DNA of 64,000 nt, taken from contig JBOZRQ010000034.1 in the NCBI GenBank assembly GCA_050789255.1, forward strand, positions 186,001 to 250,000. Reading direction: 5' to 3'. The notes beneath the pieces are model-generated. The model had not been told where the DNA came from. It saw only the letters and a program-made list of their open reading frames with translations, and did no database searches. Position numbers and translations under genes: made by a program. Below, in pieces: positions 58,107 through 64,000 of this stretch. Numbering within the stretch: position 1 is the stretch's first letter; the number at the start of each line of letters is the position of its first letter. Source of the DNA: JBOZRQ01 sp050789255. Its GTDB lineage: Bacteria > Bacillota > Sulfobacillia > Symbiobacteriales > Symbiobacteriaceae.

Positions 58107-59681
58107 ATGCTAGACCTGATCATCAGCGGCGCCCGCATCATCGATGGCACCGGCAACGCCTGGTTTCGGGGCGACGTCGGCGTCGAGGCGGGGCGCATTA
58201 CCCGCATGGGCGACCTGTCCGGCGCCGCCGCCCGGCAGCGGATTGGCGCCGAGGACCACTACCTGGCGCCGGGCTTCATCGACATTCACACCCACTCCGA
58301 CTTTACGCTCCAGCGCTTCCCGCGGGCCGAGAGCATGATCTCCCAGGGCGTCACCACCGAAGTGATGGGCAACTGCGGCCTCACCCCGTTCCCGGTCGCC
58401 CAGGAGCGGCTGGAACTGCTCCAGCGGTACACGGCCTCCATGGGGGCGGAACTCTCCTGGGAGTGGCGCTCCACCGGGGAGTTCCTGGCCTGCCTCGACC
58501 GCCTGCCCCTGAGCCACAACGTGATCCCCCAGGTCGGGCATGGCAGTGTCCGCATCGCTGCCATGGGCTTTGAGCAGCGGCAGCCGACGGCCGAGGAGTT
58601 AGAGACCATGCAGCGGCTGGTGGCGGCGGCCATGGAGGAGGGCGCCTGGGGCCTCTCCTCGGGGCTGATCTACACGCCGGGCACCTATGCCGATACGGCC
58701 GAACTGGTCGCCCTGGCCCAGGTGGCCCGCCGCTATGGGGGCTTCTACTCGACCCACCTGCGCGACGAGGCCGACCACCTGGTGCCGGCGGTGGAGGAGG
58801 CGCTCACCATCGGCCTGGAGGCGGGGATCCCCGTGCAGCTATCGCACCACAAGGTGATGGGGCAGCGCAACTGGGGGACGGTGAAGCGCACCCTGACCAT
58901 GGTCGATGAGGCCCGCCGCCAGGGGCACGACGTGACGCTGGACCAGTACCCGTACTCCGGGTCGGCCACCAGCTTCACCGCCTTCCTGCCGCCCTGGTCG
59001 CTGGCCGGGGGCGTCGAGGCGCTGCTGGGCCGCCTGCGCGACCCGGCCCAGCGGGCGCACATCGCCGCGGAGACCGAGGCCCGCAGGCCCATGGGCTGGG
59101 AGAAGGTGCTGGTGGCCGGGGTCCGGGCGCCCGAGCACGAGGAGCTGGAGGGGCTGACCATGGCCCAGGTGGGCGCCCGCCTGAACCGGGCGCCGGTGGA
59201 GGCCGGGCTCGACATGCTGCTCCGGGAGGGCGGGCCCTTCGCCATTGTCCGATTCGGCATGAGCGAAGACGATGTGGCCTACGTGATGCGCCACCCGCAC
59301 GTCATGGTCGCCAGCGACGGCTCGGCGACGGCGCCCATCGCCGGGGGCAAGCCGCATCCCCGCAGCTACGGCACCTTCGTCCGGGTGCTGGGGCGCTACG
59401 TCCGGGAGGAGGGGAACCTCGGGCTGGAGGAGGCGATCCGCAAAATGACCTCCCTGCCGGCCCAGCGGCTGGGGCTCTGGGATCGGGGGCTGATCCGGCC
59501 CGGCAGCGTCGCCGACCTGGTGCTCTTCCGGGCCGACCAGGTGGCTGAGTCCTCCACCTTCGAGGACCCGCACCGCTACGCGGCGGGCATCGACAAGGTC
59601 TGGGTGGGAGGCAGCCTGGTCTGGGAGGGTGGCAGCGACACGGGCGCCGTCGCCGGCCGGGTGCTGCGAAGGGGCGTGTAA
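58107..59681 (+). CDS. N-acyl-D-amino-acid deacylase (D-aminoacylase), amidohydrolase family
   Basis: 524 residues. Metal site HTHSDFTLQRFP; the family Cys-containing segment VTTEVMGNCGLTPFP; further His/Asp residues in YSTHLRDEADHLVPA, IPVQLSHHKVMG and VASDGSATAPIAGG. Length and motif order match bacterial D-aminoacylases that release D-amino acids from N-acyl forms. No signal peptide, so cytoplasmic. Single gene after a divergent PanE-type gene. Confidence 0.9.
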   Translation: MLDLIISGARIIDGTGNAWFRGDVGVEAGRITRMGDLSGAAARQRIGAEDHYLAPGFIDIHTHSDFTLQRFPRAESMISQGVTTEVMGNCGLTPFPVAQERLELLQRYTASMGAELSWEWRSTGEFLACLDRLPLSHNVIPQVGHGSVRIAAMGFEQRQPTAEELETMQRLVAAAMEEGAWGLSSGLIYTPGTYADTAELVALAQVARRYGGFYSTHLRDEADHLVPAVEEALTIGLEAGIPVQLSHHKVMGQRNWGTVKRTLTMVDEARRQGHDVTLDQYPYSGSATSFTAFLPPWSLAGGVEALLGRLRDPAQRAHIAAETEARRPMGWEKVLVAGVRAPEHEELEGLTMAQVGARLNRAPVEAGLDMLLREGGPFAIVRFGMSEDDVAYVMRHPHVMVASDGSATAPIAGGKPHPRSYGTFVRVLGRYVREEGNLGLEEAIRKMTSLPAQRLGLWDRGLIRPGSVADLVLFRADQVAESSTFEDPHRYAAGIDKVWVGGSLVWEGGSDTGAVAGRVLRRGV

Positions 59682-60099
59682 CGCCACAGACGCCGGGGGG
59701 TCCGTCAGTTTTTGAAACGCTCGGTCGCTGAGGATCCCCTGGATGTTGACGATCCTCCGTCGATTTGCATGCCGCTCTACCCCGCCGGGGTAGGTTTAGC
59801 CGGACGGCGTTTGTCGAAACGCGCTACTTATTGGGGGATTTTGCCGGATATCCGGGGTGAGAGCCACTCCCATGGGGTTAACCCCCGCCGCTGCGGGCCA
59901 GTATCGTCAAAACCGGGCGCCCTCAAGTGGGCGCCCGGTTTCAAATCTTGACGGAACACGCAGTAGAGACCTGTCCAGTCGCCTCGAGCAGGGCATACCC
60001 CCCTCACGGCTACCGCCCAGGCACAATCTTTTACGATTTTCACTTCCTCGTGTGACGTTTTGCCCGTGGGCACGTCCTATTTGGTGTAGGTGATGCGCT
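59682..60099. other. Structured non-coding stretch before the second ECF operon
   Basis: No coding frame is convincing. Several perfect short hairpins are visible: CTACCCC/GGGGTAG (59777-59793), GCGTTT/AAACGC (59807-59822), GGGG/CCCC around TTAA near 59875-59886 and CCCGC/GCGGG near 59885-59898. They end in a strong terminator hairpin (59911-59940). This looks like a transcribed structured RNA or leader. From 59945 to 60099 nothing beyond a probable promoter region of the sigma gene is visible. Confidence 0.45.
59911..59940 (+). terminator. Terminator hairpin
   Basis: AACCGGGCGCCC (59911-59922) pairs perfectly with GGGCGCCCGGTT (59929-59940), followed by TCAAATCTT. No coding gene precedes it within 200 bases. 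Confidence 0.75.
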
Positions 60100-60630
60100 T
60101 TGGCAGTCGACACGGCGAGGGCCGCCCCCGAGGGCGCCCGGGAAGCCGCAAAAACCGAGACCTGGTACCGCAGCACATGGAACCAGCTGTACCGCTTTGT
60201 CTATGCGCGGGTCCAGAACCGTGAGGAGGCCGAGGACCTGACCCAGGAGACCTACTCCAAGCTCCTGGCCCGGGGCGAGTCCGGCCCGCCGACCCCCCAA
60301 TACTTGTACACCACAGTGCTCAACCTGATCCGGGACCGCTGGCGCAGAAAACAGACACGAGGCGCGACCGTCCCCCTGGACGAGGCGCTCCTGGTCCGTG
60401 CTGGCCACGAAGAGGACGCCGCCGTCTCCCGGGCGTGGGTGCGGAGCCTGATGGACAGGCTGCCTGCGGACTACCGTACGGTGCTTGAACTGCGCATCGT
60501 GCAGGGGTACTCCCGCACCGAGGTGGCCAGGCGCATGGGCAAGAGCGAGACCGTGGTCCGGGGCCTGCAGTACCGGGCGCTTCAGGCGCTCCGGGAGATG
60601 ATGCGGGACGAGATCGGGGAGGGGCGCTGA
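60100..60630 (+). CDS. ECF-type RNA polymerase sigma factor
   Basis: 176 residues from TTG 60100 with AGGTGATG upstream. Region 2: WNQLYRFVYARVQNREEAED followed by LTQETYSKLLA. Region 4: LRIVQGYSRTEVARRMGKSE followed by TVVRGLQYRALQAL. It is followed after one base by a membrane protein gene that probably encodes its anti-sigma factor. Second such module in the window. Confidence 0.9.
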   Translation: MAVDTARAAPEGAREAAKTETWYRSTWNQLYRFVYARVQNREEAEDLTQETYSKLLARGESGPPTPQYLYTTVLNLIRDRWRRKQTRGATVPLDEALLVRAGHEEDAAVSRAWVRSLMDRLPADYRTVLELRIVQGYSRTEVARRMGKSETVVRGLQYRALQALREMMRDEIGEGR

Positions 60631-60631
60631 G

Positions 60632-62050
60632 ATGCTACAGGAAGAGCGCTTGGATGCGCAGATCGACCGACTCCTGAACGAACGCCGGCCGGACAGCCCG
60701 CTCGATGAAGACGAAGCAGAGCTCCTGGCCGTGGTCCGGGCTGTCAAGGGCCTCCGTCATCCCGCCAAACGGGCCCGCCGGTGGATGGGGCTTGCCGCCG
60801 TAGCCGCTGTGGCGGCGGCCGTGATCTTTGGGACCATCTTCCTGCCCCTGGGCGGCCGGGCCAGCGTGGTCCAGGCCATGGAGCAGACCATCAGCCAGAT
60901 TAGTAGCTATCATGCAGTGATAGAGCACCGCTTTGAGGGGCCCAACCCCGGGCAGGTGGAGGTTCGGACCGAAGAGGTCTGGTACCAGGGCGACAAATAC
61001 GCCTGGAGGAACCCTGAAGGCGAGGAGATCATCAGCGACGGGGAGCGGGAGTGGAAGATCAACCATTACAGTCGAGTCGTAGACTACAGCTTCCCGCTGG
61101 CGCCGAAACTCCACCCGTTCCAGCCCGCCAACCTGCTGAAGGCGGTGCGCAACCAGCCGTACACCATCGTGGCGCACGAGCAGGTAGCCGGGCGCCCGGC
61201 GACCCGGGTCTCCTTTGCCGTACCGCAGCTCAAATCGTATGAGATGTGGATCGACACAGAGACCAAGCTCCCGCTGCAGATCGAGATGCACTACTGGGCC
61301 GGCACGGTCGCCATCATGTCCTACAAGACCTTCGAGCTGAATCTAACCATTCCGGCCGACCGTTTTGCCTTCAAGCACCCGGACGGGTACTCCCGCGCTG
61401 ACATCGGCGCACGGGTGGCCAGTCTGGAGGAGGCTGAGAGACGGACCGGCATCAAGCCGGTCAAGCTGAACGAGAGCCCGTCCATCGTGGTCCTTGCCGG
61501 CAACACGATCTACATGGGCTTCGGCGATGTGCTGGTGACCCAGGGGCCGGAGAACTATCTGATCCCCGACCAGCGGCGCGCCTACGGATGGTCCGGCGAA
61601 GGCCCCGTCTGGTCCCACGGAGATCAGTGGTTCACCTGGAACCAGGGTGGGGTTGGCTTTAATGTCCGCGGCGGCGACCGCGCTGTGGACATCGTCCGGC
61701 AGATCCTCCCCGACCTGAGCCTGCCCTATGAGCCCTACCGAAACCCCTACCTGGTCTCCCTGATCGAGGAGCCGGTGCAGGTTGACATGGAGGCGGCCAT
61801 GGCAGCCGAGATCGAGCATGCCAGGGCCCCCCGGGCCCATGCGGACAGGGCGCTACCCATTCCGGTGGCGCAGCGGTTCGTGGCACAGAGTGCGCAGGTT
61901 CCCGACAGCGCCTTCCTGGTGGCCGGCAACAACGGTGGCGAGGCGATCGTGACCGTCGCCGAAGGGCCGATCTCCAAGGTCTACCTGCGGCGGGTCGCCC
62001 GCCAGGATGAGCAGGGCCTCTGGTGGGTGATCGGTTTCGACCGCCGATAG
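60632..62050 (+). CDS. Putative anti-sigma factor with RseB/LolA-like extracytoplasmic domain
   Basis: 472 residues. A short cytoplasmic N terminus (about 1-48) is followed by one membrane helix (about 50-72, WMGLAAVAAVAAAVIFGTIF). The large outer domain starts ASVVQAMEQTISQISSYHAVI, then alternates strands with YEMWIDTETKLPLQIEMHYW and KTFELNLTIPADRFAFKHP. These are the features of LolA/RseB-type MucB domains seen in anti-sigma complexes. No zinc HC2 motif is present. Role inferred from position after the ECF gene. Confidence 0.75.
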   Translation: MLQEERLDAQIDRLLNERRPDSPLDEDEAELLAVVRAVKGLRHPAKRARRWMGLAAVAAVAAAVIFGTIFLPLGGRASVVQAMEQTISQISSYHAVIEHRFEGPNPGQVEVRTEEVWYQGDKYAWRNPEGEEIISDGEREWKINHYSRVVDYSFPLAPKLHPFQPANLLKAVRNQPYTIVAHEQVAGRPATRVSFAVPQLKSYEMWIDTETKLPLQIEMHYWAGTVAIMSYKTFELNLTIPADRFAFKHPDGYSRADIGARVASLEEAERRTGIKPVKLNESPSIVVLAGNTIYMGFGDVLVTQGPENYLIPDQRRAYGWSGEGPVWSHGDQWFTWNQGGVGFNVRGGDRAVDIVRQILPDLSLPYEPYRNPYLVSLIEEPVQVDMEAAMAAEIEHARAPRAHADRALPIPVAQRFVAQSAQVPDSAFLVAGNNGGEAIVTVAEGPISKVYLRRVARQDEQGLWWVIGFDRR

Positions 62051-62059
62051 AGATAGCAG

Positions 62060-62104
62060 AACCGCCCCGTCCGGCGCACGTGAGCGCCAGGCGGGGCGGT
62101 TTCG
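62060..62104 (+). terminator. Terminator of the second ECF operon
   Basis: ACCGCCCCG (62061-62069) pairs with CGGGGCGGT (62092-62100), with an inner GGCGC/GCGCC pair, followed by TTCGCTTT. Confidence 0.85.
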
Positions 62105-62106
62105 CT

Positions 62107-62655
62107 TTAGCTGATGCGGGCCCGAAGGCTCTGATTTAGGGCTGCGGCGTCCTGGAGCGCCCGGCTGTCTGCCATGATGTCGCCGGGCTTGCCGCCCTGG
62201 CCGATCAGGTAGCCGCCGTACTTCATCCCCAGGAAGTCGAAGATCAGGCCGAACTGCTCCACCAACGGGATCGCCTTGCGGCGAACCTGGTCCCCGCCGA
62301 CGATCACAGCGTAGCCTTCCTTCTCACGGATCCGCTCCTTGAAGCCCAGCCGGGGATCCCGCAGGGCGTGGGAGAAGGAGTCCACGAAGTTCTTCATCGC
62401 ACCGCTCATGCCGTACCAGTACAGCGGGGTAACGAAGAGCAGAATGTCGTGTTCGAGCATCTGTGTAATCATGCGCCCGTACTCCTCGGGCACAGGCGGG
62501 AAGCCTTTCGGGTCGTGGCGCAGGTCGGTGATCGGCGCAACCGGCTGCTCATAGAGGTACAGGCGGGTGGCAGGTAGATCCCGCAGGAGGTGCTCGGCGA
62601 GGATCTCCGAGTTGGCGCCCCGCCGGGAACTGCCGTAGATGGCCATTAGCTTCAA
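62107..62655 (-). CDS. NADPH-dependent FMN reductase/flavodoxin-fold protein
   Basis: About 182 residues from TTG 62655 (AGGAAG upstream), which gives the family start MKLMAIYGSSRRGANSEILA, the FMN phosphate-binding loop. Further flavin contacts: TPLYWYGMSGAMKNFVDSFS (dimer and isoalloxazine loop). Cytoplasmic. Likely quinone or azo reductase type. The frame extends to 62733 but lacks a site there. Confidence 0.88.
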   Translation of the reverse strand: MKLMAIYGSSRRGANSEILAEHLLRDLPATRLYLYEQPVAPITDLRHDPKGFPPVPEEYGRMITQMLEHDILLFVTPLYWYGMSGAMKNFVDSFSHALRDPRLGFKERIREKEGYAVIVGGDQVRRKAIPLVEQFGLIFDFLGMKYGGYLIGQGGKPGDIMADSRALQDAAALNQSLRARIS

Positions 62656-62740
62656 GATCACACTTCCTCGCGTCAGTATCGTTCTCTTATCGTACCACAG
62701 AACCTGCTGAGATGTTCCGGGGCAAAGGGGCAAAGGAAGG

Positions 62741-62765
62741 GAGCCGCTGCTCTGCGCAGCGGCTC
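62741..62765 (-). terminator. Terminator of the carbonic anhydrase gene
   Basis: GAGCCGCTGC (62741-62750) pairs perfectly with GCAGCGGCTC (62756-62765). On the minus strand it is followed by CCTTCCTTT. Confidence 0.8.
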
Positions 62766-62771
62766 ATAAGA

Positions 62772-63335
62772 TCAGCCCTCGTACCCGTTGATCAAGAGTT
62801 CCAGCCGGCCGCTCACCGGGTCGAACATCAGCCCGTGGACGGGCACGTCGGCAGGAATGAACGGGCTTTGGCGGATCACCCCAACCACCCGGCGGACGTT
62901 GCCGTAGGGGTCCTGGAAGGCGCCCAGCCACTCCCTCAGGCCGGGCTCCAGGTCAGCGATCGCCTCGGTAGGTACTCCCCGTGAGAGCATGCGCCGCTCG
63001 AATTCCTCGCCGTCGATCTGTGCCATGCCGCAGTCGCGGTGCCCCACCACGTAGATCTCCTCGCAGCCCATGCCGTAGACCGCCACCACCAGGCTTCGCA
63101 TCACGCCGCCGTTCGGATCGATGATGGTGTTGCCCGCGTTCTTGATCACCTTCGCTTCGCCCCGCTTGATGCCCAGCGCCGGTTCCAGGAACTCCACCAG
63201 GCGGGTGTCCATGCAGGTGAAAAGCGCGATCTTCTTCGCCGGAGCCTTGCTGAGCGGGCGCTCCCGTTCCTCCACAAACCTGGCGTTGTGTTCCAGAATC
63301 TCCCCCAGAAGCGTTGGCACTCGTCGACCCCCCAC
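62772..63335 (-). CDS. Beta-class carbonic anhydrase
   Basis: 187 residues. Zinc ligands in LFTCMDTRLVEF (Cys and the Asp-Arg dyad) and VVGHRDCGM (His and Cys). KNAGNTIIDPNGGVMRSLVV is the family signature. Interconverts carbon dioxide and bicarbonate. Either GTG 63335 (GGGAG upstream) or GTG 63320 (GGGGGGT upstream) may be the start. Single gene. Confidence 0.93.
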   Translation of the reverse strand: MGGRRVPTLLGEILEHNARFVEERERPLSKAPAKKIALFTCMDTRLVEFLEPALGIKRGEAKVIKNAGNTIIDPNGGVMRSLVVAVYGMGCEEIYVVGHRDCGMAQIDGEEFERRMLSRGVPTEAIADLEPGLREWLGAFQDPYGNVRRVVGVIRQSPFIPADVPVHGLMFDPVSGRLELLINGYEG

Positions 63336-63380
63336 TGTTCTCCCGTTTCTAGGGAATTCTCGCAGGGATCAAGCTGAATG

Positions 63381-64000
63381 TCAACACCCGGACTCTGCCC
63401 CGCAGGCTATGGGTAGAGCAACGCACACCTTGCGCCGCAAGACAAAGGAGCAATCCGCAGCGCCGTCAGAGGGCTCGGAAAGCCTCCCCGAGGTGGTGTA
63501 GGCCCCGAAGGTGACCGGCAGGTCGACCCAAACGGACTCCGTCAGGGTGAACTCCTTGCATCGCTGGGTGCCGCTCCCGCTGCCGTCGCAACAGGCCACC
63601 GCATCTACAGCGACAGGAACCTCAATGATGAACTCCTGGCGCAGCGTGTGCTCGCACCCAGCACCGCCCACTAACTCCTGGCGCCCGCAACGAATCCGTG
63701 GATGGCAGATGCACCCCGACGCCTCCACCTGAATCGGCAGTCCGGTCGGGTTGTCGCAGGAGATCTCGGCGCCTGAGCCGTGGCCGACCAGCGTAACCGA
63801 GACCGGGCGGGCGCCGCCCCGCACCGAGATCGCCATCTCCGCCTCTCGCCAGCCGGGACCCCCGGGACGGAAGGCGAGGTCAAGATTGCACCTGGAACTT
63901 GGGTAGATCTCAACGCCGGAGCAGTCCTCTCCGACCATGCGAAAGTCCCCGGCGTGCTCGCCGCGCAGCTCCACCCTGGTCACCCGGAGCGGGTCGAGCC
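63381..64000 (-). CDS. Cysteine-rich ASH-domain protein, 5' end outside the window
   Basis: The frame stays open to the window edge (upstream codons read LDPLRVTRVEL), so the 5' end is missing. The visible part starts with an ASPM/SPD-2/Hydin-type beta-sandwich (LRGEHAGDFRMVGEDCSGV, LAFRPGGPGWREAEMAISV). It continues into a cysteine-rich domain (CICHPRIRCGRQELVGGAGC, CCDGSGSGTQRC) and a short C-terminal tail. Probably an outer-surface or spore-associated protein. No membrane helix visible in this part. Confidence 0.65.
   Translation of the reverse strand, partial: LDPLRVTRVELRGEHAGDFRMVGEDCSGVEIYPSSRCNLDLAFRPGGPGWREAEMAISVRGGARPVSVTLVGHGSGAEISCDNPTGLPIQVEASGCICHPRIRCGRQELVGGAGCEHTLRQEFIIEVPVAVDAVACCDGSGSGTQRCKEFTLTESVWVDLPVTFGAYTTSGRLSEPSDGAADCSFVLRRKVCVALPIACGAESGC

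Noticed and set aside
59682..59960. Known riboswitch (TPP, cobalamin, c-di-AMP, fluoride classes)
   Set aside because: Short resemblances (such as GGGGTGAGAG) do not extend to the conserved cores of these classes.

Overview
The window is GC-rich bacterial DNA (roughly two-thirds G+C by eye) that is tightly packed and strongly stranded. Shine-Dalgarno sites are strong (AAGGAGG, GGAGG types), GTG and TTG starts are common, and many stops overlap the next start by 1-4 bases. Secreted proteins with copper-amine-oxidase N-terminal (stalk) domains, ECF sigma/anti-sigma pairs, an aa3/caa3 oxidase with Bacillus-type CtaG and DUF420, and lipoproteins in place of periplasmic proteins point to a high-GC Firmicute of the Symbiobacterium type. 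That assignment is inference from gene content; no rRNA or other marker is present.

Layout. 1-7376: an ABC export/lipoprotein-translocation type operon (partial ATPase, membrane-fusion lipoprotein, FtsX-type permease, ATPase with an AbrB-like tail), a two-component system and a signal peptidase I. 7398-14915: mixed genes, including a Fur-regulated FhuF-type iron reductase, a probable selenocysteine-containing lipoprotein with a SECIS-like hairpin, a ScdA_N/heme-copper-like pair, a chromate transporter and a stalk-domain protein. 14966-20118: a large secreted stalk/PA14 protein, transketolase and a zinc-ribbon protein. 20248-28918: tandem small membrane proteins, an unusual M24 protein, an ECF sigma/anti-sigma module, an amino-acid permease, a cupin/HD-GYP protein and a LysR regulator. 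29021-35854: leuCD, a YhhN protein, a FAD lipoprotein and a GGDEF-EAL protein.

35976-43888 and 51889-56935 hold two complete caa3 oxidase gene sets (ctaC-D-E-F-G), in opposite orientation. The first is next to SCO1, a CtaA/CtaB fusion and DUF420; the second ends with a DUF983 gene. Between them, at 43985-51733, lies an accessory stretch with a tyrosine recombinase, a Nudix protein, a DUF402 protein, several unrecognised or frameshifted genes and a gene-free degenerate repeat array. 57057-64000: a PanE-type reductase, a D-aminoacylase, a structured non-coding stretch, a second ECF sigma/anti-sigma module, a flavin reductase, a beta-carbonic anhydrase and a partial cysteine-rich ASH-domain protein.

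The best candidate for something undescribed is the lipoprotein gene at 11315-11746. An in-frame TGA follows a cysteine codon, the frame stays open and family-like for 61 more codons, and a perfect 8-bp hairpin with a G-first loop starts at a bacterial SECIS distance. Secondary candidates are the AbrB-tailed ABC ATPase, the 21/43-bp AGCTCAC array at 50855-51087, the hairpin covering the recombinase ribosome-binding site, and the structured non-coding region at 59.75-59.95 kb.
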